From: Kocuria dechangensis
GTDB lineage: Bacteria; Actinomycetota; Actinomycetes; Actinomycetales; Micrococcaceae
Direction: 5' to 3'
Length of the DNA stretch: 64,000 nucleotides
Assembly (NCBI RefSeq): GCF_014636775.1
Contig: NZ_BMEQ01000013.1
Location: 1-64,000, forward strand
Part shown: in pieces, positions 50,571 through 58,863 of the stretch
How the letters are laid out: each line of letters opens with the position of its first letter
Numbering within the stretch: position 1 is the first letter of the stretch
The notes under the pieces: model-generated
What the model saw: only the letters and a program-made list of their open reading frames with translations
Told to the model about the DNA's origin: nothing
The model's database searches: none
Program-made: the position numbers and the translations under genes

Positions 50571-52442
50571 TCACCAGTCGGTGGCGGAGGCGTGCACGGC
50601 CGCGTCCCGCCACTGCTGGTCGGCGCGCTCGTAGCCGTCCCGGGCGATCGCCTTCCACAGCCGCAGCGCCAGGACCGGGTCCTGCTCCTCCAGCTCCGCG
50701 AGGGCCTCGGGGGTCAGCACGCGAGCGGTGACGTCCGTGACCGCGGTGAGCGTCACGTGCTGCTTGCCGTCCGAGCCGAGGGCCATCTCCCCGAAGCTCA
50801 TGCCGGGGCCCAGGATCTGCAGCTCGATCCGCTCGCCGGTGGGCGTGCGGACGGACATCGAGACGTCGCCGCTGACCACCAGGTGGATGCCCGCGAAGTT
50901 CTGCCCCGACCGCAGGATGTTGGCACCGGCCCGCCAGGACCGTTCCACGGTCCGGGCCTGGACGGCGCGGGCGTCCTCGGGGTCCAGCCGGGAGAGGAGC
51001 TCCGAGTCCGGGGGCACGACGCGGGAGGGCGTGCACCCCGGCCCGCCGTGCCGCTCGAGCAGGGCGTCCTCGACCCACTTGACGGCCGCGGCGCGGCTGG
51101 GGAACACCTCGAGCGGCGGCTCGCCCTCCAGGACGGAGCGGGAGACGCGGCCCCCGTCGACCACCACCAGGGTGCGTCCGGCCTCCCTCAGCTCGGCCCG
51201 GGTGCGGGCCAGCAGCGGCAGGACGTAGTCCGCGATCTCGTCCACCCGCCGCATGTCCACGACGACGTACTCGGCGTCCAGGGCGACCTCGCGGACGGTC
51301 CGGATCGCGGTCTCGGCGCCCGTGAACAGCAGGTCCCCCTGGAGCTCGACGACGACCGCGTCGGTGCCGTGCTCGGCGAGCACGGCGTCCGCCTCCGCGT
51401 TGCGCCGCACCATGGACGGGGACTGGTCGATCGGGTAGCTCGCCCGCACCGTGGAGCGCGACGCGCGGGCCGTGCGGCTGAAGTGCAGCTGCAGGTCCTG
51501 CGACAGCCGTTCGCACGCCAGCACGCCGCGCACGCTGTTGCCGTGCCGGTCCAGGGCGGGGGAGAACGTGGCCACGGCCAGCTGGCCGGGCAGCACGGCG
51601 ATGATCCCGCCGCCCACCCCGGACTTGGCGGGCAGGCCGACCCGGACCATCCACTCGCCCGCGTCGTCGTACATCCCGCAGGAGCTCATCACGGACAGGA
51701 CGCGGGAGACGGTCCCGGGGGCGAACACCTCCTCGCCCGTCACCGGGTTCGTCCCGTCGTTGGCCAGGGTGGCCCCCATGAGCGCGAGGTCGCGGCAGGT
51801 CACCAGCACGGAGCACTGCGCGAAGTAGTCCTCCAGCGCCCGGATCGGGTCGCCCTCGATGATGCCCGCCGAGGCCAGGAGGTAGCCCAGGGCGCGGTTG
51901 CGGTCGCCGGCGTCGTGCTCCTGGGCGAGCACCTCGGGGCTGATCGCGAGGTCGCGGCCCGCGCACCGGGAGTAGGCGGCACGGATCCGGTCCCGGCGCA
52001 GGTCGCGCTCGCTGTCCGGCACGAGCCAGGTGGAGGTGATCGCCCCGGCGTTGATCATGGGGTTCGCGGGGCGGCCCGTGCCCGGCTGCAGCGAGATCTC
52101 GTTGAAGGCGTCGCCGCTGGGCTCCACGTCGATCTTCTCGTGCACCGCCTCCGCGCCGAGGTCCTCGAGCGCCAGGGCGTACGTGAAGGCCTTGGAGATC
52201 GACTGGAGGCTGAACTCCTCGTCGGCGTCCCCGGCCGCGTAGACGTGGCCGTCCGCGGTGGCGATGACGATCCCGAAGCGCTCCGGGTCGGCCTCGGCCA
52301 GGGCGGGGATCGAGTCGCTGGGAGCGCCGCCGCGCTGGTCCCGCAGCTGCTCGACCACCTGCTCGAGGTACTCGGTGACGGCTGAGGGGCCGAACACCGC
52401 GGCCGCGCCGCCGGCGGTGTCCTCTGTTCGCTGGCGTGCCAC
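50571..52442 (-). CDS. glsA: Glutaminase A fused to STAS and cyclic-nucleotide-binding domains
   Basis: A 623-residue protein. Residues about 15-315 are a beta-lactamase-fold glutaminase, with the catalytic SxxK in QSISKAFTYA (about 80) and conserved NPMINAGAI and GYLLASAGII; it hydrolyses glutamine to glutamate and ammonia. Residues about 355-455 form a STAS domain (DAVVVELQGDLLFTGAE). Residues about 495-600 form a cNMP-binding domain (ILRSGQNFAGIHLVVSGDV). The two C-terminal domains suggest control by a nucleotide and by partner binding. The GTG at 52442 has a GGAGGA RBS. Confidence 0.9.
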   Translation of the reverse strand: MARQRTEDTAGGAAAVFGPSAVTEYLEQVVEQLRDQRGGAPSDSIPALAEADPERFGIVIATADGHVYAAGDADEEFSLQSISKAFTYALALEDLGAEAVHEKIDVEPSGDAFNEISLQPGTGRPANPMINAGAITSTWLVPDSERDLRRDRIRAAYSRCAGRDLAISPEVLAQEHDAGDRNRALGYLLASAGIIEGDPIRALEDYFAQCSVLVTCRDLALMGATLANDGTNPVTGEEVFAPGTVSRVLSVMSSCGMYDDAGEWMVRVGLPAKSGVGGGIIAVLPGQLAVATFSPALDRHGNSVRGVLACERLSQDLQLHFSRTARASRSTVRASYPIDQSPSMVRRNAEADAVLAEHGTDAVVVELQGDLLFTGAETAIRTVREVALDAEYVVVDMRRVDEIADYVLPLLARTRAELREAGRTLVVVDGGRVSRSVLEGEPPLEVFPSRAAAVKWVEDALLERHGGPGCTPSRVVPPDSELLSRLDPEDARAVQARTVERSWRAGANILRSGQNFAGIHLVVSGDVSMSVRTPTGERIELQILGPGMSFGEMALGSDGKQHVTLTAVTDVTARVLTPEALAELEEQDPVLALRLWKAIARDGYERADQQWRDAAVHASATDW

Positions 52443-52556
52443 GGTGGGTCCTCCGGTCGGGTCGGCGTCGGGAGGCGCACACCCCCTGCCCCAGCGTAGG
52501 CCAGTCGGTCGAGGCCCCGGAGCGCCCCGATCCCGGTCCCGCCGGGGGCCGTGCGG

Positions 52557-52562
52557 TAGAGT
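52557..52562 (+). promoter_or_regulatory. tRNA-Lys -10 element
   Basis: TAGAGT predicts a start near 52569, about 41 bases before the mature tRNA. Confidence 0.45.
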
Positions 52563-52609
52563 GGTGTCCGCTCCGGGCGGGTCGTGCACCCTGCGCCGCG
52601 GCGGAGCGC

Positions 52610-52682
52610 GGGCCTCTAGCTCAGTTGGTAGAGCAGTGGACTTTTAATCCATGGGTCGTGGGTTCGAGCCCCACGGGGCCCA
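52610..52682 (+). tRNA. tRNA-Lys (anticodon UUU)
   Basis: A 73-nt cloverleaf. Acceptor GGGCCTC pairs with GGGGCCC, the D arm is TAGCTCAGTTGGTAGAGC, the anticodon loop CTTTTAA gives UUU, and the T arm is GTGGG-TTCGAGC-CCCAC. The discriminator is A; CCA is not fully encoded (ACC then G). Confidence 0.97.
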
Positions 52683-52688
52683 CCGTGA

Positions 52689-52734
52689 GGAAGCCCCCGT
52701 CGTCGCCGGCCGACCGGTGACGACGGGGGCTTCC
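52689..52734 (+). terminator. tRNA-Lys terminator
   Basis: GGAAGCCCCCGTCGTC pairs perfectly with GACGACGGGGGCTTCC, starting 7 bases after the tRNA. It can also serve the convergent small membrane gene. Confidence 0.8.
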
Positions 52735-52769
52735 GCACGTCTGCGTCAGGTGGGGTGTCCGGTGGCGGA

Positions 52770-52985
52770 TCAGACGAGGGCGGCGGTCGCCAGCAGGGCC
52801 GCGCCCGTCACGATGAGCACGAGGGGCCCGAGCACCGCGGGAGCCGTCAGCGTCGCCGGCGGCCTCGACGCCTCGCCCGCACGCCGTGCCCTGCGCCTCC
52901 GGCGCAGCCCGGCGCCCAGCTGCCACAGGATCGCCGCGACGAACAGGGCCATGCCCACGGCTATCAGCACATCCTCGCCTGTCAC
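52770..52985 (-). CDS. Small two-pass membrane protein
   Basis: A 71-residue protein with hydrophobic segments at about 6-24 and 48-70 separated by a strongly basic loop (LRRRRRARRAG). The GTG at 52985 is chosen because CACACT ends 7 bases upstream and coding beyond it has no protein character. Function unknown. An inverted repeat covers its -10 and start codon. Confidence 0.6.
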   Translation of the reverse strand: MTGEDVLIAVGMALFVAAILWQLGAGLRRRRRARRAGEASRPPATLTAPAVLGPLVLIVTGAALLATAALV

Positions 52986-52999
52986 AGGCCCAGTGTGAC
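52981..52999. promoter_or_regulatory. Inverted repeat over promoter and start codon
   Basis: GTCACA-N7-TGTGAC spans the predicted CACACT -10 (52997-52992) and the GTG of the small membrane gene. It is a candidate operator. Confidence 0.4.
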
Positions 53000-53084
53000 C
53001 CACTGCGCGGGAGACCACCAGGGTTCGCCGGCCACGGCCTCGGCCGGCCGGCGGGCGGGCGGTGGAACGGGGCCTTCGCGCGAG

Positions 53085-53125
53085 ACGCCCTCCCTGCCGC
53101 CGGGTCACCGGGGCCGGGAGGGCGT
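53085..53125. terminator. Hairpin after the SRPBCC gene
   Basis: ACGCCCTCCC and GGGAGGGCGT form a perfect 10-bp stem about 50 bases past the SRPBCC stop. Confidence 0.6.
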
Positions 53126-53172
53126 TCGCGTGCAGGGGCCGGGCGGCGCGCCGCGGCCCCGACGGATCCTGC

Positions 53173-54021
53173 CTAGATCGGTCCGCCCGCGGAGCGCCCG
53201 CCGGCGCTCGGCGGCATCGTGCGGTCCGGGCCGGTCTCGTCCTCGGCGTCCGTGCCGACGGCGTCGTAGGCGGTCGGGGGCACCGGCGGCGTCAGGGGCG
53301 TGGTCGGGTTCTCGTCCAGGGGAGTCCTGGCCGGCGCCACGACCTCGTCGACGACGGGGGTCGCGGGTGGTGCGACCGGTGCGATGGGCTCGACGACGAC
53401 CTGCTCGTCCTCCCTGTCCTTCTTCTTCGAGGCCGCGGCGGCTCCGGCGGCGGCGACACCGGCCGCGGCGACGCCCGCGGCGACCGCCTTGCCGGAGATC
53501 CCGGCCTTGCCCTCGTCCCCGCGCGAGGCCGCGGCGTGCTCGACGCCGGGCGTCCCCACGGGCGCGCCCCCGGCGACCGTCCCGCGCCAGGCGCCGGAGG
53601 CGTAGCCCTCGGACTCGATGAACTTCTTGAACCTCTCCAGGTCCTTCTCGGCCTGGTTCTCGACGACGTTGAGCTTGTCGCCGATCTTCTCCACGAGGCC
53701 CTCGGGCTCGTACTCGAGGACCAGGTGCACCGAGGTCCGGCCGGGGCCCGCGTCCTCGAAGGTGACCGCGCCGGCGTTCGTGGCGCCCTCGGTGGCGGCC
53801 CAGGCGACCTTGCGGTCCGGGACCTGCTCGAGGATCCTCGCCTCCCACTGCCGGCGCACGCCGGCGATCTCGGCCACCCACTCCAGGCGGTCGTCGGTCA
53901 GCTGGGTCACGCTCTTCACGCCGCCCATGAACTGCGGGAAGTCCTCGAACTGGGTCCACTGGTTGTACGCCGTGGTCACCGGCACGTCCACGACAACGGT
54001 TTTCTCGACCTTGGTGCTCAT
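53173..54021 (-). CDS. SRPBCC (polyketide cyclase-like) protein with disordered tail
   Basis: A 282-residue protein. Residues about 1-150 are an SRPBCC/coenzyme Q-binding-type domain (KTVVVDVPVTTAYNQWTQFEDFPQFMGGVKSV split over the usual strand and loop). Residues about 170-282 are low-complexity, with an Ala-rich stretch and Pro/Asp/Glu-rich end. These domains bind hydrophobic ligands; ligand unknown. The ATG at 54021 has a GGAGACG RBS. A CRP-like site lies 100 bases upstream. Confidence 0.8.
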   Translation of the reverse strand: MSTKVEKTVVVDVPVTTAYNQWTQFEDFPQFMGGVKSVTQLTDDRLEWVAEIAGVRRQWEARILEQVPDRKVAWAATEGATNAGAVTFEDAGPGRTSVHLVLEYEPEGLVEKIGDKLNVVENQAEKDLERFKKFIESEGYASGAWRGTVAGGAPVGTPGVEHAAASRGDEGKAGISGKAVAAGVAAAGVAAAGAAAASKKKDREDEQVVVEPIAPVAPPATPVVDEVVAPARTPLDENPTTPLTPPVPPTAYDAVGTDAEDETGPDRTMPPSAGGRSAGGPI

Positions 54022-54120
54022 CGCGTCTCCTTCGACTTGATTTCGACTGGATCGGACCAGCAGTGCGTGACGAAGAGTCTCCAGTTCGCCAGGTTGCTTA
54101 CGATACCGTCGCCGTGGAGC

Positions 54121-54136
54121 TGTGACCAGGGTCACC
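54121..54136. promoter_or_regulatory. CRP/GlxR-like site upstream of the SRPBCC gene
   Basis: TGTGA-N6-TCAC within a perfect palindrome GTGACC-AG-GGTCAC (54122-54135). Relative to TATCGT (54105-54100, minus strand) the site is centred about 36 bases before the predicted start. Confidence 0.5.
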
Positions 54137-54188
54137 CGTGGTGCTCAGCCGTCCGCGAACGCCCGGCGCCGGTCGCCGGACCGGGCGG

Positions 54189-55340
54189 TCAGCGGAGGCG
54201 CATGGAGTCCAGGGCTGCCTGGGCCTCCGCGGTCAGGTTCTCCGGCAGCGGGGCGCTCTTGACGGACTCCGAGGCCAGTTGCTGGCCTTCCTCCCCGACC
54301 ACGTAGTGACCGAACGCCTTGGCCAGTTCGAGGACCTCGGGGTCCTCGTAGGTGGTGCAGTAGATGTGGTAGGAGACCAGCACCACAGGGTAGGCCCCGG
54401 CCACGTCGGGGTCTCGGTCCAGTTCGAGCGCGATGTCGTGCGGGCCGGTGCCCTCCACCCGGGAGGCCGCGCCCACGGCCGCGCCGGCAGCCTCTCCGCT
54501 CACGGCCACGTACTCGTCACCGACCTTGATCCGGGCCTTGCCCATGGACTCGTCCACCAGGGAGTCGTCCGCGTAGGTGACGGCGCCCTCCGTGCGGGCT
54601 GCGAGGCTCACCACGCCGGCGTTGCCCTGGGCCCGCTCGGTCGGCAGGGAGCCCGGCCAGCTGCCGTCCTCCTCGTCGGTCCACACCTCGGGGGCCACCG
54701 CGTGCAGGTAGTCGGTGAAGTTCTCCGTGGTGCCCGAGTCGTCAGCGCGCGCCACGGGGGTGATCGGCAGGTCGGGCAGGTCGACGCCCTCGTTCTGGGC
54801 TGCGATGGCAGGGTCGTCCCAGCGCGTGATCTCGTGGCGGAAGATGCCGGCGACGGTCGCGGGGTCGAGGTTCAGCTCCTGGATGCCGGGGAGGTTGAAG
54901 GCGACGCTGATGGGGGAGATGTAGACGGGGATGTTGACGGCCCCCTCGGGCCCGCAGTGCTCCCGCACCTCGGCCTGCTCCTCCGCATCGAGGTAGGCGT
55001 CCGAACCGGCGAAGTCCGTGCCGCCGCCGACGAGCGCGCTGCGTCCGGCGCCCGAGCCCGCGGAGAGGTACTGCACCCGGGCCCCGGGGTTCTCGGACTC
55101 GAAGCTGCTGCGCCAGGTGAGCATCGCGGCGTTCTGCGCGGTCGAGCCGACGCCCGTCAGGATTCCGGACAGCCCCGACCCGTCGTGCTGCGCCGCGCGT
55201 TCCTGCTCCTCCCCGAGGGGATAGTCCGAGCCGCAGCCCGTCAGCGTCGTCACCGCCGTCAGCACGAGGGCCGGCACGGCACCGGTGCGGAGCCGCCGCG
55301 CGGTCGTGCCGCTGCGGCGAGGTCGCGAAGGATCGAGCAT
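54189..55340 (-). CDS. Second PstS-like phosphate-binding lipoprotein
   Basis: A 383-residue lipoprotein with an Arg-rich signal peptide and lipobox LTGC (near residue 36). Its PstS domain closely parallels the pstS product: GVGSTAQNAAM, GSGAGRSAL, DFAGSDAYLD, ADDSGTTENF. It has no pstC/A/B of its own nearby, so it may feed the pst transporter or serve as a sensor. The ATG at 55340 follows GAGGAGA. Confidence 0.88.
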   Translation of the reverse strand: MLDPSRPRRSGTTARRLRTGAVPALVLTAVTTLTGCGSDYPLGEEQERAAQHDGSGLSGILTGVGSTAQNAAMLTWRSSFESENPGARVQYLSAGSGAGRSALVGGGTDFAGSDAYLDAEEQAEVREHCGPEGAVNIPVYISPISVAFNLPGIQELNLDPATVAGIFRHEITRWDDPAIAAQNEGVDLPDLPITPVARADDSGTTENFTDYLHAVAPEVWTDEEDGSWPGSLPTERAQGNAGVVSLAARTEGAVTYADDSLVDESMGKARIKVGDEYVAVSGEAAGAAVGAASRVEGTGPHDIALELDRDPDVAGAYPVVLVSYHIYCTTYEDPEVLELAKAFGHYVVGEEGQQLASESVKSAPLPENLTAEAQAALDSMRLR

Positions 55341-55474
55341 GGTGAGGTCTCCTCGGGGCTGTCGGGATCGGACGGCAGGAGGCGTCCCGCCCGCGCGGGT
55401 GCGGGGCCGGCGGCTCAGCTTACCCGTGGGGACCGCGCTCGCGGTTCCGGGCCCCGTCGCTGCGGGCCCGCCGG

Positions 55475-55720
55475 CTACTGGACCGGCTCGTCCGGAGGGG
55501 GGAGCCTGTAGCGCCGCTCCCGTTCGACCGAGGCGACGCCCTCGATCCGCTCGAGGGCGGGCAGCCTGTCCTCCGGGATCGTGCCGGTGACCGTGCCGAG
55601 CCGGCGGAGCACCTGCTCCACCTGCATCCCCTCCGCCCGCAGGCGATGGGTCAGGGCATCGATCGCCGGCCGGTGGGCCGCGTCGACGACCACGGTGATG
55701 TGCGCCGTCTGCGTGTTCAT
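55475..55720 (-). CDS. Small I9-inhibitor/propeptide-like protein
   Basis: An 81-residue protein with alternating strand-helix pattern (HITVVVDAAHRPAIDALTHRL, then DRLPALERIEGVASVERERRY) like the ferredoxin-fold I9 propeptide of subtilisins. It follows the subtilase gene on the same strand after 40 bases. A stand-alone inhibitor or folding helper is inferred from fold-like pattern and context; no motif proves it. Confidence 0.6.
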   Translation of the reverse strand: MNTQTAHITVVVDAAHRPAIDALTHRLRAEGMQVEQVLRRLGTVTGTIPEDRLPALERIEGVASVERERRYRLPPPDEPVQ

Positions 55721-55760
55721 CTGCGTCCGCCGTCCTCCTGGACCGCTCTGCGGCCCGTGC

Positions 55761-57068
55761 CTACTGCGGGGCCAGGGGCAGCCCGGAGCCCACGTCCGCC
55801 GAGGGCGCGAGCAGCCGGTAGGACTCCTGCGCGAGCACCGACCACAGGTCGCGTCCCCGGAAGCCCGTGGCCTCGGCCCACAGGGCGGCGACGCCGGCCA
55901 CGTGCGGGGTGGCCATGCTGGTCCCGCTGATCGTGTTGTGGCGCTCGGGCATGGGCCAGGACGAGTAGACCTGCCACCCCGGTGCGGCGAGATCCACGTG
56001 GCCGCCGCGCACCGGCAGGCTGCGGGCGGAGAAGAACGCGATGTCGAGCTGCTGGGTCAGGGCGCCGGTCGCCATGATGTAGGGGCTGTTGGCCGGGACC
56101 CCCACGAACCCGACCTCCCCCTGGACCCGGCTGGCGTTGTTGCCCGCCGCCGCCACGATGAGGGCTCCCTGCTCCAGCGCCCGCTGGCCCACCACGGTGT
56201 AGGCCGGGGAGACCTGCGGCTCGTCCGAGCCCAGGGACATCGAGATCACCGCGCACTTGTTCTCCAGCGCCCACTCGATCCCGGCGAGGACCTGGGCGTC
56301 CGTGCCCGAGCCCTCGTTGCTCAGGACCTTCCCCGCGTAGATCTCGGCCTCGTGCGCGACCCCGTAGCCGCGGCCCTCGGCCGGCGTGCGGGGCCCGCAG
56401 GAGGTGCCGACGCAGTGGGTCCCGTGCCCGTGGCCGTCCTGGGCCGTCTCGCCCGGGATGAAGGACTGCGAGCTCACGGTGCGGCCGGCGAAGTCGGGGT
56501 GCTGGAGGTCGAAGCCGGTGTCCAGGACGGCCACCCGGACGCCCTTGCCGGAGTACGGCGAGGTGGAGGCCTGGACCGCGTTCAGGCCCCAGGTGAACTT
56601 GTCGTCGTCCCGGTAGTACGGCGGCGGCGGAGCGGGCTGGCCCGGCTCCGCGCCCGGCGCCGGCCGTGCGAGCAGGCGCTCGCTGAGGTCCACGACGCCG
56701 TCCCGGTAGCCCGTGACGTAGTCGGCGGGGACGTCGGGACGGATGTGGTGGACGAGCTCGGGGGAGACCGACAGGACCGTGTTCGGTCCCTCCGAGGGTG
56801 TCCGCAGCGCGGCCATCCGGTTCGCGTCGCCCGAGACCACGGCCACGTGGAGCGTCGGGAACACGAGGGCGTCCGCTCCCAGCGCGTCCCCCGCCTCGCG
56901 GGCCTCCCGGGCGGTGACCACCTCCGTCATCCCGGCCGAGCGCAGCACGGTCGCGAGGTCGGGGACCTCCTGCGCGAAGACGACCACGTACCGGCCCGTG
57001 GTCTCGGGCGGCTGGTCGGGACCCCGTCTCGGCGGCGTCGTGCCGTCCCTGCGGTCCGGATCGATCAT
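55761..57068 (-). CDS. S8 subtilisin-like serine protease, no signal peptide
   Basis: A 435-residue subtilase. Catalytic Asp in AVLDTGFD (about 182), His in GHGTHC (about 214), oxyanion Asn in AAAGNN (about 305) and Ser in SGTSMATPH (about 380). Residues about 25-150 form a long N-terminal region before a Pro-rich linker. There is no signal peptide, so it is probably intracellular or non-classically exported. It is followed by an I9-like gene. Confidence 0.9.
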   Translation of the reverse strand: MIDPDRRDGTTPPRRGPDQPPETTGRYVVVFAQEVPDLATVLRSAGMTEVVTAREAREAGDALGADALVFPTLHVAVVSGDANRMAALRTPSEGPNTVLSVSPELVHHIRPDVPADYVTGYRDGVVDLSERLLARPAPGAEPGQPAPPPPYYRDDDKFTWGLNAVQASTSPYSGKGVRVAVLDTGFDLQHPDFAGRTVSSQSFIPGETAQDGHGHGTHCVGTSCGPRTPAEGRGYGVAHEAEIYAGKVLSNEGSGTDAQVLAGIEWALENKCAVISMSLGSDEPQVSPAYTVVGQRALEQGALIVAAAGNNASRVQGEVGFVGVPANSPYIMATGALTQQLDIAFFSARSLPVRGGHVDLAAPGWQVYSSWPMPERHNTISGTSMATPHVAGVAALWAEATGFRGRDLWSVLAQESYRLLAPSADVGSGLPLAPQ

Positions 57069-57178
57069 GTCCTCACGTCCTCTGGCCGTTCGGGAGCTGA
57101 GCTGGTTACATCATGATGCATCTGCTCCGGTCGGATGGAAACGGGGCTCCGTCCGGTTCGCGTAACGCGTCGCGTGCG

Positions 57179-58708
57179 TCACCGGCGCCCGGGCCCGCGC
57201 GGCACGCGGCGCAGCAGGAGGGCGACGACGACGGACGTCGCGCCCAGTACCGCCGCGGCGATCCCTGCGGCCAGGTGGACCCCGGACGTGAAGGCCGCCA
57301 CCGCCGCGCCCACGAGCTCCTGCGCCACGGCCGGGTCGAGGGAGTCCGCCACGGCGACCGCCCCGCCGAGCGTCCCGGACGCGGTGGTGGCCTGCTCCGG
57401 ATCCAGCCCGGGCGGCACGGCCAGCGTCCGGGTGTAGGTGGCTGTGACCGCCGTGCCGAGGACGGCCACGCCGAGCGCGGCGCCGAGCTGGTAGGCGGTC
57501 TCCGAGATCGCCGAGGCCGCCCCGGCCTGCTCCGGCTCCACCTCGGCGAGGACCAGGTCGCCCGCGATGGTCTGCCCGGCGCCCGAGCCGAGGCCGATCA
57601 CCATCAGCGCCACCACGAGCAGCGTCCCGCCGTCCAGGTCCCCGAGCAGCACCAGGAGGAAGCCGCAGGCCATCACCAGCAGCCCGGCGCCGACCACCAC
57701 GGCCGGGCGCACGTGCTCGACCACCCGCACCACCAGCAGGCCCGAGACGATCGTCACGACCGCCCCGGGGAGCAGGAGCAGGCCGGCGCGCAGCGGCGAC
57801 AGGCCCTCGACGAGCTGCAGGTACTGGGACACGAAGAACAGGAACCCGATGAAGACGGTGGAGGCCACGAGGTTGTTGAGCAGCCCGCCGGTGAAGACGG
57901 GGAGCCGGAACAGCCGCAGGTCCAGCATCGGCTCGGCGCGCCGCAGCTGCCGGCGCACGAACAGCGCGCCGGCCCCGGCGGCCAGGGCCCCCGCCGCCGC
58001 GGTGCCGGCGGACGGGCCGGCGGCGCCGAGGGACTTGACGGTCCACAGCAGCCCGGCCATGGCGGTCATGATCAGGGCGGCGCTCACCGCGTCGACGGGC
58101 CCGGGGGAGGGGTTGCGGGACTCGGGCACCAGCACGGGGGCCAGCAGCAGCAGCGGCACCAGGACGGGCACGGCGATCAGGAACACCGAGCCCCACCAGA
58201 AGTGCTCCAGCAGCACCCCGCCCACGATCGGGCCGAGCGCGCCGCCCGCCGAGAAGCCGGTGGCCCACACCGCGATGGCCGTGCGCCGCTGGACGGGCTC
58301 CCGGAAGATGTTGCGGATCAGGGACAGGGTCGCGGGCATCAGCATCGCCCCGAAGACCCCGAGCAGGGCTCGGGCCGCCACGAGGGCCGTCCCGGACGGG
58401 GCGAACGCGGCGAGCGCGGAGACCACCGCGAACCCCGTGCTGCCCAGGAGCAGCAGTCGCCGGCGGCCCACGCGGTCCCCGAGCGAGCCCATGGGCACGA
58501 GCAGGCCGGCGAGGACCAGGGGGTAGGAGTCGACGATCCACAGCAGCTGCCGGCCGGTGGGGCGCAGCTCCTGGGAGATCTGGGGCAGCGCGAAGTTCAG
58601 GACGGTGTTGTCCACCGAGATCAGCAGCACCGGGAGCATGAGGACCACCAGCGCCCCCCACTCGCGGGCGCCGGCGCGGCCGGGGCGGTCGGTGGTTCGG
58701 GCGGTCAT
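57179..58708 (-). CDS. MFS multidrug-type exporter (DHA2, 14 TM)
   Basis: A 509-residue protein with about 14 hydrophobic segments. It has motif A GSLGDRVGRRRLLLLG (near residue 75), the DHA2-type opening LISVDNTVLNFALPQI (Asp near 33) and motif C-like FSAGGALGPIVGG. It resembles EmrB/QacA proton-driven exporters of hydrophobic or cationic compounds; the substrate is unknown. No regulator gene adjoins it. Confidence 0.88.
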   Translation of the reverse strand: MTARTTDRPGRAGAREWGALVVLMLPVLLISVDNTVLNFALPQISQELRPTGRQLLWIVDSYPLVLAGLLVPMGSLGDRVGRRRLLLLGSTGFAVVSALAAFAPSGTALVAARALLGVFGAMLMPATLSLIRNIFREPVQRRTAIAVWATGFSAGGALGPIVGGVLLEHFWWGSVFLIAVPVLVPLLLLAPVLVPESRNPSPGPVDAVSAALIMTAMAGLLWTVKSLGAAGPSAGTAAAGALAAGAGALFVRRQLRRAEPMLDLRLFRLPVFTGGLLNNLVASTVFIGFLFFVSQYLQLVEGLSPLRAGLLLLPGAVVTIVSGLLVVRVVEHVRPAVVVGAGLLVMACGFLLVLLGDLDGGTLLVVALMVIGLGSGAGQTIAGDLVLAEVEPEQAGAASAISETAYQLGAALGVAVLGTAVTATYTRTLAVPPGLDPEQATTASGTLGGAVAVADSLDPAVAQELVGAAVAAFTSGVHLAAGIAAAVLGATSVVVALLLRRVPRGPGRR

Positions 58709-58805
58709 GGCGGGGCGGGGACTCCTCGGGCGGCGGCGGGGTGCGGGCCCATCCTCTCAGGTCCACCCGGCCGGCCAGCCCGGGGGGAGTTCCCCGGGGC
58801 CCCAC

Positions 58806-58811
58806 TAGACT
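58806..58811 (+). promoter_or_regulatory. -10 element of the AMP-ligase gene
   Basis: TAGACT predicts a start near 58818 and a leader of about 46 bases containing GAGAAGAGGA. Confidence 0.45.
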
Positions 58812-58863
58812 GCTCGGACGGCCGTCCGCGCCCGCCCGGCCGGGAACGAGAAGAGGATTCCGC

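Noticed and set aside
57104-57125. Palindromic CATCATGATG upstream of the subtilase
   Set aside because: Short and isolated, with no promoter geometry to support an operator.
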